From Syntrophorhabdus sp. (lineage in GTDB: Bacteria > Desulfobacterota > Syntrophorhabdia > Syntrophorhabdales > Syntrophorhabdaceae): a stretch of DNA of 34,493 bases. The notes under the pieces were generated by a model. The model ran no database searches and was not told where the DNA came from. It saw nothing but the letters and a program-made list of their open reading frames with translations. This document shows positions 7,524 to 17,041 of the stretch, piece by piece. The stretch's first letter is position 1; each line of letters opens with the position of its first letter. A program made the translations under genes and the position numbers. The DNA lies in assembly GCA_012719415.1 (NCBI GenBank), contig JAAYAK010000050.1, positions 1 through 34,493 on the forward strand, written 5' to 3'.

Positions 7524-9317
7524 TTACACAGCCACCGGCCTCGAAGGCACCCCGAACCCGATGGTCCTTGCCCTGTTGCCCTTCCTCAGGAACCTGTCCG
7601 CCACCCTCGGGTCCCATCTATTGAGGACCACCCTGTCTGGTGTCCCTGTCATCCCTTCCAGCTCCTTTGCCAGAAGGACAGTGAGCATCTCCTTCGCGAC
7701 CCTCAACGAGTCTGTTTCCAAGGCGATCCGCGCCGCCACGTCATCACTGACATCGATGATGAAGGGGAGTTTCCTCTGGATTCTCACCTGCTCTGCCATA
7801 TAGTCCCTGATGATGACCCGTCTGTCCTCCTCCCCGTAGAGAGGAACCTCGATGACCCTGCACCGGTCCAGGATGAACTGGGGAACGAGGGTGATGTCGT
7901 TCGCCGTCGCCACGAAGAAGGCCTTCGACAGGTCGACGGGGATGCCCGCCAGGAACTGGTCGGAAAACCGCATGGACTGGGTGACATCGAGGACCTCGGT
8001 GAGGACGGCAACGACGTCCCCGCTTGAGCCGTACCTCCCTGCCTTGTCGACCTCGTCGAGGAGGATGACGGGGTTCGAGCACCCGGCCTGGACGAGGATC
8101 CTGGTAAAAGCCCCCGGCACCGCCCCCAGCCACCCGAGGTTGCTCCCCTTGAGGGTGATGATGTCCGCGTTCCCCGAGAAGCTCACCGTGAAGAAGGGAA
8201 GACCGAGGGCCTCGGCGAGCGCACCTGCGACGGAGGTCTTCCCCGTCCCCGGGGGACCGGCGAGGAGAAAGGGTGCGGGTGTGGCGGACCCTTGTGCATA
8301 CCCGGCGAGGACGACCTCGAGCCGGATCTGCTCCTTCACCCCTTCCATGGCGTAGAGCCTCCTGTCGAGGGTCTCCATCACGGACCGGGCGTCGAGGTTC
8401 TGTTTTCGGGTGACGCCGTACGGAAGGGCGGTGACGGTCTCGAAGAGGGTCGCCTCCTTCTGCCCGTCGTTACCGACCGAGGACGCGAGGGTCCGTATCC
8501 CCTGTCCTACGTCCTGCCCAGCCTGACCAAAGTAGACAAGGAGCTTCCCGTAGACGACAAGGAGCCTCTTCGCCTCCTCCCAGTACCCCTTCTTCCCGGG
8601 ACTCATGCCGGAACGGTCCACTGCGGCCCCGATGAGGCGCCGCCTCTCCTCCATGGTCGCAAGGGATGCGAACTCCCACCCGACAAGGGGAAGGACCTCG
8701 GAGAGGATGATGGTCTTGTCCACGGGGTCACGGACATCCCAGGCGGGGCAGCCCTCCAGTTTCTCCCTGCGCGCCTCGTCGAGGCTCCGCCCCTTTGTGC
8801 CGAGAGTATCGAGAATGTTGCGGAGGTACTGAAGCTCCGCGGCAGTAAAGGGGCCCGTGACATCCTCCTGCCTCTCGGCTGCCTTCAGCCGGTTCCTCTT
8901 GCCGGCGAGGTCGAGGTTGAGGAGCCTGATGGCGGCAAAGTACATCTCCAGGCTCTGCGCCATCTGCCGGGGGGTGCGGCCGAAGAAGGCGAGGAGCTTG
9001 AAGAAGGCGACGGGGAATTCCCCCTCCTGCCAGGAGGCACTGGCCACGTCCGCGGCGATGGCCGTGTCCACGAACCTCACCCGGTCGAAGGTGCTCTTGA
9101 GGGAACCGAACTCCCCCCGAATGTAGTCCAAGAGGCCGGCGGTGTTTACGCTCTCGTCGGGCATGAGGGTGTCCTTCATGAAGGCCCTGTCGGGTTTCCC
9201 CCGCTCCTGTGCCTCCTCCTTCTCCTCGTCGGTCATGTTCGCGGTGTCGGCGGCGCTTGCCACCATCCACAGCGTCATCAGGTCACCCGTCGAAAACATG
9301 GACGCATCTCTCCCCAT
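7524..9317 (-). CDS. Lon-like AAA+ ATPase without a protease domain
   Basis: A 597-residue protein. Residues from about 315 to 520 form an AAA+ module that follows Lon ATPases closely: LDRRLYAMEGVKEQI, Walker A GPPGTGKT (354-361), the GxxxIRG-like region, PGAFTRILVQAG, Walker B ILLDEVDK (from 418), sensor 1 FVATAND (468-474), arginine finger LDRCRVIEVP (Arg485) and a sensor-2-like Arg near 539. The chain ends about 60 residues later, with no Ser-Lys protease domain. The first 310 residues match neither the Lon substrate domain nor anything I recognise; they are helical and acidic near the start (MTDEEKEEAQERGK). The frame opens at 9347, but ATG 9317 is preferred because GGAGG lies 6-8 nt before it. 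It probably remodels or unfolds a partner protein. The divergent neighbour gene at 9461 shares its codon style and is the obvious partner candidate. Confidence 0.8.
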   Translation of the reverse strand: MGRDASMFSTGDLMTLWMVASAADTANMTDEEKEEAQERGKPDRAFMKDTLMPDESVNTAGLLDYIRGEFGSLKSTFDRVRFVDTAIAADVASASWQEGEFPVAFFKLLAFFGRTPRQMAQSLEMYFAAIRLLNLDLAGKRNRLKAAERQEDVTGPFTAAELQYLRNILDTLGTKGRSLDEARREKLEGCPAWDVRDPVDKTIILSEVLPLVGWEFASLATMEERRRLIGAAVDRSGMSPGKKGYWEEAKRLLVVYGKLLVYFGQAGQDVGQGIRTLASSVGNDGQKEATLFETVTALPYGVTRKQNLDARSVMETLDRRLYAMEGVKEQIRLEVVLAGYAQGSATPAPFLLAGPPGTGKTSVAGALAEALGLPFFTVSFSGNADIITLKGSNLGWLGAVPGAFTRILVQAGCSNPVILLDEVDKAGRYGSSGDVVAVLTEVLDVTQSMRFSDQFLAGIPVDLSKAFFVATANDITLVPQFILDRCRVIEVPLYGEEDRRVIIRDYMAEQVRIQRKLPFIIDVSDDVAARIALETDSLRVAKEMLTVLLAKELEGMTGTPDRVVLNRWDPRVADRFLRKGNRARTIGFGVPSRPVAV

Positions 9318-9391
9318 GATCGCCTCCTCCCATTGCGATCGTTGCACGGAATGTTTGATTGTGATTAATAACGATAATATACTACTATATA

Positions 9392-9421
9392 TTGCAATAA
9401 TTAGGCAAGCATGCTTATAAT
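9392..9421 (+). promoter_or_regulatory. promoter with overlapping palindrome upstream of the unknown gene at 9461
   Basis: TTGCAA (9392-9397), 18 nt, then TATAAT (9416-9421) form a good sigma-70 promoter in an AT-rich 143-nt gap between divergent genes. A perfect 10-bp palindrome AAGCATGCTT (9407-9416) overlaps the -10 element, where a repressor could act. TTGCAA is itself palindromic, so it could also serve the opposite strand, but I see no well-spaced -10 there. Confidence 0.6.
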
Positions 9422-9460
9422 GGCATTAATGAATTATATCAGTAATACATGGAGGGCTCT

Positions 9461-10213
9461 ATGGCAGGGAGGGGAAGGCCGCGTAGGAACCCCTGGGACG
9501 TGATGCGGATGCAGCGGGTATATGACCTCTTCTGCTTTGAGAAGGGAGAGCACCCCATCACGTACTACGACATGGGGAAGCGCCTCCACAAGGCACTGAC
9601 GGAACTGGGGGAGGCGGTGTCGCCCCACACGTGCATGGCCGTGGCGAGGAAGATGAGAAAAGGCCTCTACGCACGGCCGGGAGGGGCGTACATCCGGGCG
9701 CTGGCGATGGCCTACGAGGGACCCGCCATGGACCCGGAGTACCCCTACCTCGGGGAGTACCTCATCCTCACGAAGCTCCGGGCGGTGAGGAAGGGGCGCA
9801 AGGCGGAGTACCTCGGCTACACGTACATGGAGAGGCTCTTCACCTGCCGGGACGACGACCATCCCTACTTCTACTACCTCATGTGGCTCGACGACGACGA
9901 CATCGCCATCGACGTGGCGCAGATGCTGGGGCTCGATCCCACGGATGAGTCCGTCACCACGATCGTGGAGAAGGTGATCAGGCCCTGCTCCGAGGATATC
10001 GACGGGCTCCCCTACGGGCCCTATGAACTGATCAGACAGGTCCTCCGGGATGCGGGGAAAAAATCGGATATGGTCTGCGCCGCCTCATCCGTCATCGTCG
10101 TGTACCTGTCTCTCAGGGAGAAGGTTTTCAACGTTCCCTTCACGACGGAGCTCATGTGGAAGAAGAAGGACGGATGGCTTATCATGGGACAGGAGGGGGA
10201 CTTCGGGGTGTGA
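9461..10213 (+). CDS. protein of unknown family, possible DNA-binding N-terminus
   Basis: A 250-residue protein I do not recognise. It opens with a basic AT-hook-like stretch (AGRGRPRRNPW), followed by a helical region containing YDMGKRLHKALTELGEAVSP and MAVARKMRKGLY that could be a helix-turn-helix. The middle is rich in Tyr and Asp (DDDHPYFYYLMWLDDDDIA) and the end holds two hydrophobic helices around VCAASSVIVVYLSL. I chose ATG 9461 because GGAGGG lies 4-5 nt before it; an in-frame ATG at 9449 has no ribosome site. It is divergent from the AAA+ gene and shares its unusual bias toward G/C-ending codons with many AGG/CGG/GGG. It may regulate the pair, or be the substrate or partner of the ATPase. 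Confidence 0.7.
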   Translation: MAGRGRPRRNPWDVMRMQRVYDLFCFEKGEHPITYYDMGKRLHKALTELGEAVSPHTCMAVARKMRKGLYARPGGAYIRALAMAYEGPAMDPEYPYLGEYLILTKLRAVRKGRKAEYLGYTYMERLFTCRDDDHPYFYYLMWLDDDDIAIDVAQMLGLDPTDESVTTIVEKVIRPCSEDIDGLPYGPYELIRQVLRDAGKKSDMVCAASSVIVVYLSLREKVFNVPFTTELMWKKKDGWLIMGQEGDFGV

Positions 10214-10297
10214 GGAGCTGTGGCCTGACAGCGACGGCACAATGAGACCGGGGAAGGCGACGATGATCTCCTGACGCTCCCGGAAAACCGGGGCATG

Positions 10298-10680
10298 TCA
10301 GGTCAGCAGGCCCCGCCACAGTCTCTCGTACTCAGCCAGTCTGTCTTTCACGTTATAGTTCGTGACGATGTCATCACGGGCTGTCTTGCCCAGGTTTGCC
10401 ATCCTCCCGGGATGATCCAGTACCTCGTCCACCCGATCCGCAATCTCCCTGGGCGAGAAGAAGTCGACAAGGAGCCCGTTACGCGCCCTTCGTCTATGAC
10501 CTCCCTGACGGGTGAAGTGGCTGACCCCACAATGACGCACTCAGCCGCCATCGCCTCTATCGTGGACCAGGAGAGGACGAAGGGGACCGTGAAATAGATG
10601 TGGGCGGATGAAACCTGGAGGGTCTTAAGTGGCTATCATACGGGACGAGGCCCAGTGACCTGCACTGCTCTCTCTTAGAC
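10298..10680 (-). pseudogene. glycosyltransferase (GT4) remnant with two frameshifts
   Basis: Three adjoining minus-strand frames together give the C-terminal half of a GT4 glycosyltransferase. The order is LGLVPYDSHL, then KTLQVSSAHIYFTVPFVLSW and TIEAMAAECVIVGSATSPVR with EVIDEG, then NGLLVDFFSPREIADRVDEV and a C-terminal helix ending ERLWRGLLT. The EAMA...EVI-DG region is the nucleotide-sugar binding signature. The frame changes near 10636 and near 10490. The N-terminal acceptor domain is missing. It is therefore a truncated, frameshifted pseudogene, unless the shifts are sequencing errors; two shifts plus the missing N-terminus favour real decay. It lies just downstream of the giant helicase gene. 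Confidence 0.75.
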
Positions 10681-10813
10681 TGTTGAACATTCCAACAGCA
10701 TCGCATTCTCGGTCCCTTGACTCCATCCCGGATTTGGGGCCTTCTGCCAATGAAACGTTGGACGTCGAATCTATTATGAATCCAAAGTTGCCCTGAATCA
10801 GTGACTTTCCCAA

Positions 10814-13800
10814 TTATGCTTTGTCGATTTTCATCACCCGGACAACTCTCGTCGGCTGCCCAGGGATTTCAAAATCGTCCTCTTCCCCGACTGATAAGCC
10901 AAGTAACGGGACGGCGATGGGCGCGTTTTCGTTCACCATCTTCATGTCGGGATTGCTGGGCCCATCTGTGATCCATACAGTGTACTTCACGTCTGGCTTG
11001 TCTTTGAAGCTATAGGTAACACGATCTCCGACCTCAACGAATATATCCTCAACGTCATTGATGCTGAGTGCCTCGGTCACTTCTCGGTCGAGAGCAAGAC
11101 CCTGAACCTCGACCTGCTCGTCTTCGACTTCTTCCACCTCAGGCTCGTATTCAAGCTCTTGATCAGGCCCTACCATCAACCGGCACCTATCAAGAAACTC
11201 GAAGAGCCTCTGTGCCTCAATTCTAGGATTTGTGAACCAGTCTGTTGACCATATCCGCCATATCCGGTTCTTCCAGCCGAGCGACTCGAGAATCTCTTGT
11301 CGGATCCTGTCCCGATCTCTTACCGAAGCGCCGCTATGGTAGGTTGCTCCATCGCATTCGATCGCTGCCATAAGGTGACCCGGCCTGTCGGGATTATGAA
11401 CTACCATGTCAATGAAGAAGCCCGCTACGCCGAACTGCGGCGTGACTGTATATCCTTTGTCACGGAGAAGGTCGGCGACAGCGAGTTCAAAGTCGCTGTC
11501 CGGCTCCCTGGAGGTGAATCCGGTTTCTGCAAGTATCCCCTTCTTGGCAAAATCCAAGTAATCCCTCAACGCCTTTGTGCCGATCGGTGTCTTCTCGTCA
11601 AGGATGATGTCCTCTGACGTCATCGACGTGAAGAGGTGAATTCTCCTTCTGGCTCTGGTAAAAAGAACGTTCAACCGCCGCCATCCTGTCTCCCTGCTGA
11701 TAGGTCCGAAATTCTGGCGTGGACGGCTTGCACCTGGCGCTTTACCAAACGTCGTGGAGATCATAATAACGTCGCGCTCGTCACCTTGGACGTTCTCCAG
11801 ATTTTTGACGAAAAACGGCCACCCATCCTCCCTGTGACGGCGCAGGTACTCATCCCCTTCGGAAAACACCCTTAGGCGTCTGTCAAGAAGCTCCTCAATG
11901 AGATCCCGCTGCGATTGATTGAGCGTAACCACCCCAAGAGATTCTTCGGGATGCTTTATCATATGCTCGCAAACGAGGTCCACAACCTTTTGAGCCTCGG
12001 GGATATTCTGTCTGTTCTGATACGCGCCGTTTCTCACATAATGATAACGGACCCCGAGACTCCCCGACCTGCGAAAGGGTGATGGGAAAACCACCAAGTT
12101 CTTGTAAAAGTGAAAGTTTGAGAAAGCGATTAGCGAGTCGTGCTGCGAACGATAGTGCCACCGCAGACTTCTAGTTGGCGAGAAGAGCTGCTGGCAGATA
12201 TCCAGAATGCTCTCCATCCCTTGTATCGCAGGAACTTCTCCTTCATCCTCTTCTTCACCGGACTCGAGCATGCGATCGAAGAAATTGGTCGGCGGTAGCT
12301 GCTTCGCGTCACCCACCACCACGAGCTGAGCGCCGCGAGCGACCGCGCCTATAGCCTCTTCAGGTTTGAGCTGAGACGCTTCGTCCATGATCACGATGTC
12401 AAACTTCAGCGATTCTGGATCGAGATACTGGGCAACAGAAAGTGGGCCCATCATGAAACAGGGCTTAAGCTCCTGCACTGCGCGGCCTGCACGCTTCAGG
12501 AGTTGGCGGATAGGAATGTGCCGGCGGGTCTTGTTAATCTCCCTGAGAATGAGCTCCATCTCGGTGTAATCTTTGGCATACGGGCCTTTGTGACCCATCG
12601 GAGGCCGTTTCTGCTTGTCGATCTGAAAGGCGAGATCCTTGCCCCGAAGGTCTATCATTTCCTTGTCAAGTTTCTGGTAGTCCTGCCGTATAGAATCATG
12701 AGACAGACCGTTGAAGCGCGCCAGCTCGGGGAATTTCCGATAAGTACTCTTCGCAATTGTGTTGTAGCCAACAAACTCTACGGCCATGCCAAGCTTGTCA
12801 GGCTCTATATCCCCGGCCTCCATGGCCGCCACAAGTAGGCGCAAACCATCTTGGGGGCAGGCAGCTCTTGCGGCGAGATACTTGGACCAGCTAAAGAGGC
12901 CAGGGAGATTGTCGAAGGCAATCTCAAGACGCCTCTTGATTTGCTTGGGCGCCGTTTTCTCTATCCCGATTTCTGACTGCTGTTGCCATTGCGCCAGACT
13001 GAACTCCCCGAATTGCCCGAGTTTTGAGAGGGCGTTCCTTACATTGGCGAAAGCCGAGAGTGTATTGTCGACGATCCGTATGACATCTACCAGCAGATCA
13101 TCCCCGTCCTTATTCAGAATATTCAGGAACAGATCCCTTGACAGACCACAGGTTGCGATGCTGCGCCCCCATTCGAAGGTGGCTCGAAGAGACTCCTGAT
13201 CGGTTGCGAGACCCTGATAGCGTGCCCCGATCATGGCCGATATCTCCGGATTCCTTTCGATGCGGTTAAGGATCTCAAAGCTCTTTTTTTCGTTGAAGAG
13301 CGCATTCACGCCTTCCCTAACGGACTTTTCGCTCTGCAATCTTCCTGAGAAAAAGTCTGCGAGTGCATGGAGTGCTCTGACCATCTCCTGGACGTGCGCA
13401 TGATACACGGGCCAGTCATTCAGGGTATGCGCTATGAGAGAAACGTCTTTCAGAGAATCATCCAAGGCAAGCTTCGCCTTGATTGATATCAACGCATCGG
13501 CAGCGGTAGTATTTCGCGGGAAAGCCTTAAGATAATCCGTGAGGCGCTCAATTTTGCGGCAGTTAGCCTCAATGACCGGCAGGTGCTGAAACCATGAACC
13601 GATTGTCGGTGTGGCCATAAATGGTAGAATCGTACCGGCTGCCTGCGCGATCTCTTCATTTGTGCTCAACCTTGTAAGCTCAGGTGACATACGGGATAGC
13701 TCGGCTGCTGCCTTCATATGTTGAAGCGCATTTTTGGGCGAGACAATCTGATCGACAAACCGGGAGAAGAACTGGAGGACCTCTCCGAGTTGTCGCGAGA

Positions 13801-16800
13801 AATCAGCTAGCGCCGAGATGTAGGTGGTGCAGTCTTGCCGCTTCGCGTTCTCCAGATCGAAAATGCTTGCTTCCAGCGCCGCTTCTGCCTGTGCGTAATT
13901 GTCGAATATGGATGTGACTGCCTCAGTTATGCCATTTGCCCTCACCGCCAGTTGGCCGATTCTAGCTGCTTCACAGGATGTGAGATCCATTTTCTCTGTG
14001 AGACTAGGCTGCTCCAGCAGTATCTGGTGGCTCTCCTTGTACCAGTCGCGGAGCGCCCTGACCTTTGAAATATTCGTCTCGAGACCGCAGAAGAGAGGTC
14101 CTATACACTCCCTGAACTCCGGGTCAGAGACAAGGTTCTCCCGGTGTTCCACCCACCGAATAATGTTGGAAATGACCCCGGCCCATTCTGTTGTGTTATA
14201 CTTCTTCTTGGCTCTAGAAATACCCTTGACGGCTTTCTTGGTCTGCCGGTAATCACGCCTTAGAAAGCTGAAGGCATTGCTGCCCTGTCGTAAGGTTCTC
14301 AAATGAGACCTCAATTCGATGATGGGAGGCAGGGTGTCAAGATATACCAAAGACTCGAGCTCGCCGCGCCACGACGCCTCTCGTGCGAGCCCATCGTGAA
14401 GCCGGTCGACAAGTTGATCTGCGACCGGTTGGCCGAAGAACTCCTTACGGTAGGCGAGTAGTTCTTGGGGAGCTCTGGCTGCAATTTGTGCAAGAGCTTG
14501 CAGTTCAAGAAGCTGCAGCTCTGTTCCTTCAATTTCTTCTATCCGGAGGTGGTTACAAGCCTTCTTGAGGCTGCTGAAGGATTTTTCAAGTCGGTCCACG
14601 ACTAGCCTAAGCTTTGCATGAGTTTCCTGCAGCTCTTGAAGAGTGCGGCTAGAGAGCGGAAACTCACAGAGGCGTCTCGCTTCCACGAGATCTTCCGCGC
14701 TTACTTTGGTGCCTGGTCTTAACTCGCGTATCCCTGTTGTCAGTATCTGTTTGGCTGACGCCGGCGTTCCGTCGAAAGTCAGATTGCCTTTCTGTATAAC
14801 CGCTTGCATCTTCTGAACGTCGGCGGCTAGGATATCGTGTTTTTGCAGCACGGCATTAACAGCCACTTCGAGGTCACCGAGTGGTCTGTCGAGGATGTCC
14901 ATGCCGTCCAATTTCGCGATTAGGATTTCAAGACCGTATTGATATGCCTCGGTTGCGTCCCGGTACGCCATGGATTCGCATTCGGGAGAATCTTCAAAAC
15001 TGGCCAGTGCTGCCGCGATTGACTCCGCCATGGTTATTATGGCTCCGGGATTTCCCCCTACAACCTCGGGGAGGCAGTTTTTTTCAACGGCTCTCAGCAA
15101 CGGTGTCACAACATCTGCCGTAAGGCCGTGGTTGGGGACGAGAATCATGGCGGCACATTCCGTGAGTCTCCTAGCCTCGTATATTGCCTCGAATGTCTTG
15201 TTCAGAACCTCACCTGCCCGGGAGCCGTCCAAATCTTCTGGTGCAAAGAACTTTGAGAGAAGGCCATAAACAAAGTTGACGGGGATATCCGGGATTGTGG
15301 CAAGGCGGCTACGAATTACCTCGAAGCCTGCCTCGTCAAAACACTCCTCTCCTCCCAACCCCCGATATTGTCCGATCGATTCAGTGATGGTATCGGCATG
15401 CTCCGTTGCTTCAAGCAGTATTTCGGCAATGGCATGTTCATCACCGGGGATGATTGGCCTCGGATAAAAACCCCACCACGGGTGATCCGGTCCGAAGCAA
15501 CCAATGGTGGGGAATAACTTTGCTGGCTCTTCGAGCACACTGCGGTACTTCTGCAGGTCTTCGTGACTCCATTGCGACATGTCTTGAATGCTTGCCGCAG
15601 AAAGCCGGTCTGTACATTCGCCAAGATCCTGACGTCGCCGGGACACAGCCCAGAAGATCTCGTTGACCGTTTTACCTAACTCGTTACCGAAATAGCTTCC
15701 CATAAGCTCCGCATACCTTGCCAGTTTCTCTCTGTTGGCTGAGAGCTGTGCCAGGTGCGAATGAAGGGACATTTGGCGAAAGCGTCGCGATATCCGCTCG
15801 TCCAGGGCCTCGACAAACTTTTTCTTCTGTGTTTTGTTGCTGTGAAGCTCCAAGCAGAAATCACCGAGACCTGCCATCTGCAATCGTCTCTGAACAACCT
15901 CGAGGGCGGCAAGTTTCTCCGATACAAAAAGAACTTTCTTGCCCTGGGCGAGGACTGCCGCGATAATGTTGGTAATAGTCTGTGATTTGCCGGTGCCGGG
16001 AGGTCCATTGATGACCATGTTCTTGCCTGCTAGAACGTCGATGATTGCGCTATGCTGCGAGGAGTCGGCATCATAAACGAGAGGTTGGTTGGCTTCCTCC
16101 ACCTTGTCAATCGTATAATCCTCGGGGGAAAAGCCATCACTGTTAGGCGTCGACCCTCCCTCGAAGATCATATTCAAGAGAGGATGCTTTATGAGCCCGG
16201 GCCATTTGTTATCATCGAGATCTGCCCAGATGGCCAGCTTACCGAAAGAGAGCATGCCAAGCGTGAGTTGCCGCCGTATCCTCCATCGCCGCTTATTTGC
16301 CACCGCGCTGTGTATCTTCTGAAAATACGTCTCCGGCGTGTCTTCATCCTCAAGTTCGGGAATGATCAGGGAAAAATCTTGGCGAAGTTTCTCTCTAAGC
16401 GTTTGATTTTCGGCGACATCCTCGCCAGTATAGTTGAGAACGTAGGTATAGATGCGTGTCTCTGGGTCAACCCCAATTCTCTCAAGTGATACCGGTACCG
16501 AGATTATTGGAGCAAACATTGGTTTCTGAGATGCATCGTCTTCGTAGAACTCGAGAAAACCGAATATGAGAAAGAGGATATTACTGCCTGTCTCCTCGAT
16601 TGAGCTTTTGGCGTCAGTGCTTATCTTTTTCAGGAGCCTTTCAAGCTCGACCGGATAATGAAGGGCCTGCAGGCTGATATTCCGATGGTTCGGCCCATTG
16701 ACAGGTGCTTCCATCGACACGTCGATTCCGAGTGATTCTGCGTACTGTTTCGCATCAGGTCGTTTTTCGCCAACCGTTAGAGGCTCTGGCTCCGGGACCC

Positions 16801-17041
16801 ATTTGATGGACAATGCCTTACCATCTATAATCTTGTCAAAGACTGTGTCGAGGTTCTGAACACCGGCGAACTGGACGGACCTGTTCTTTGGGTAACGGTA
16901 GCTGAGAAGACGATTGCGCGAGGTGAGATCGAGTAGGCGTACTCTTAACCGGCGTATTGCCTCCTGAATTGGCAGTTTGCCGGAAAACAGTTCGCTGACT
17001 ATTTCATTCGCATCCGCAGCTTGATATGCCGTAGAGTCCAT
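10814..17041 (-). CDS. giant DUF4011-type SF1 helicase fused to a Vsr/MTES_1575-like nuclease and a GreA-like tail
   Basis: A 2075-residue protein. Domains in order: a DUF4011-like N-terminus (residues 24-80, IRRLRVRLLDLTSRNRLLSY); an SF1 helicase core with Walker A GPPGTGKSQ (346-354); a very long helical insert of about 1,100 residues; Walker B IVIMDEASQL (Asp1553-Glu1554); WHYRSQHD near 1628; and motifs ENVQGDERDVIMIST and RRLNVLFTRARRR (about 1785-1800). Then comes a PD-(D/E)xK fold of the Vsr/MTES_1575 type: Asp1878, ECDGATYHSG (Glu1895, His1902), RDRDRIRQ and WRIWSTDWF. After an acidic linker, residues 2002-2075 resemble the GreA/GreB C-terminal domain (APIAVPLLGLSVGEED). All core motifs are intact, so it should be active. 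Helicase-Vsr fusions occur in phage defence (the Hhe type, which has a HEPN domain not seen here). GC and codon use look lower than in the pst region, which fits acquisition. A short-spaced AAGAGG precedes the ATG. Confidence 0.85.
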   Translation of the reverse strand: MDSTAYQAADANEIVSELFSGKLPIQEAIRRLRVRLLDLTSRNRLLSYRYPKNRSVQFAGVQNLDTVFDKIIDGKALSIKWVPEPEPLTVGEKRPDAKQYAESLGIDVSMEAPVNGPNHRNISLQALHYPVELERLLKKISTDAKSSIEETGSNILFLIFGFLEFYEDDASQKPMFAPIISVPVSLERIGVDPETRIYTYVLNYTGEDVAENQTLREKLRQDFSLIIPELEDEDTPETYFQKIHSAVANKRRWRIRRQLTLGMLSFGKLAIWADLDDNKWPGLIKHPLLNMIFEGGSTPNSDGFSPEDYTIDKVEEANQPLVYDADSSQHSAIIDVLAGKNMVINGPPGTGKSQTITNIIAAVLAQGKKVLFVSEKLAALEVVQRRLQMAGLGDFCLELHSNKTQKKKFVEALDERISRRFRQMSLHSHLAQLSANREKLARYAELMGSYFGNELGKTVNEIFWAVSRRRQDLGECTDRLSAASIQDMSQWSHEDLQKYRSVLEEPAKLFPTIGCFGPDHPWWGFYPRPIIPGDEHAIAEILLEATEHADTITESIGQYRGLGGEECFDEAGFEVIRSRLATIPDIPVNFVYGLLSKFFAPEDLDGSRAGEVLNKTFEAIYEARRLTECAAMILVPNHGLTADVVTPLLRAVEKNCLPEVVGGNPGAIITMAESIAAALASFEDSPECESMAYRDATEAYQYGLEILIAKLDGMDILDRPLGDLEVAVNAVLQKHDILAADVQKMQAVIQKGNLTFDGTPASAKQILTTGIRELRPGTKVSAEDLVEARRLCEFPLSSRTLQELQETHAKLRLVVDRLEKSFSSLKKACNHLRIEEIEGTELQLLELQALAQIAARAPQELLAYRKEFFGQPVADQLVDRLHDGLAREASWRGELESLVYLDTLPPIIELRSHLRTLRQGSNAFSFLRRDYRQTKKAVKGISRAKKKYNTTEWAGVISNIIRWVEHRENLVSDPEFRECIGPLFCGLETNISKVRALRDWYKESHQILLEQPSLTEKMDLTSCEAARIGQLAVRANGITEAVTSIFDNYAQAEAALEASIFDLENAKRQDCTTYISALADFSRQLGEVLQFFSRFVDQIVSPKNALQHMKAAAELSRMSPELTRLSTNEEIAQAAGTILPFMATPTIGSWFQHLPVIEANCRKIERLTDYLKAFPRNTTAADALISIKAKLALDDSLKDVSLIAHTLNDWPVYHAHVQEMVRALHALADFFSGRLQSEKSVREGVNALFNEKKSFEILNRIERNPEISAMIGARYQGLATDQESLRATFEWGRSIATCGLSRDLFLNILNKDGDDLLVDVIRIVDNTLSAFANVRNALSKLGQFGEFSLAQWQQQSEIGIEKTAPKQIKRRLEIAFDNLPGLFSWSKYLAARAACPQDGLRLLVAAMEAGDIEPDKLGMAVEFVGYNTIAKSTYRKFPELARFNGLSHDSIRQDYQKLDKEMIDLRGKDLAFQIDKQKRPPMGHKGPYAKDYTEMELILREINKTRRHIPIRQLLKRAGRAVQELKPCFMMGPLSVAQYLDPESLKFDIVIMDEASQLKPEEAIGAVARGAQLVVVGDAKQLPPTNFFDRMLESGEEEDEGEVPAIQGMESILDICQQLFSPTRSLRWHYRSQHDSLIAFSNFHFYKNLVVFPSPFRRSGSLGVRYHYVRNGAYQNRQNIPEAQKVVDLVCEHMIKHPEESLGVVTLNQSQRDLIEELLDRRLRVFSEGDEYLRRHREDGWPFFVKNLENVQGDERDVIMISTTFGKAPGASRPRQNFGPISRETGWRRLNVLFTRARRRIHLFTSMTSEDIILDEKTPIGTKALRDYLDFAKKGILAETGFTSREPDSDFELAVADLLRDKGYTVTPQFGVAGFFIDMVVHNPDRPGHLMAAIECDGATYHSGASVRDRDRIRQEILESLGWKNRIWRIWSTDWFTNPRIEAQRLFEFLDRCRLMVGPDQELEYEPEVEEVEDEQVEVQGLALDREVTEALSINDVEDIFVEVGDRVTYSFKDKPDVKYTVWITDGPSNPDMKMVNENAPIAVPLLGLSVGEEDDFEIPGQPTRVVRVMKIDKA

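Noticed and set aside
8292-9368. 358-codon + strand frame
   Set aside because: Antisense to the AAA+ gene with intact Walker A and B motifs.
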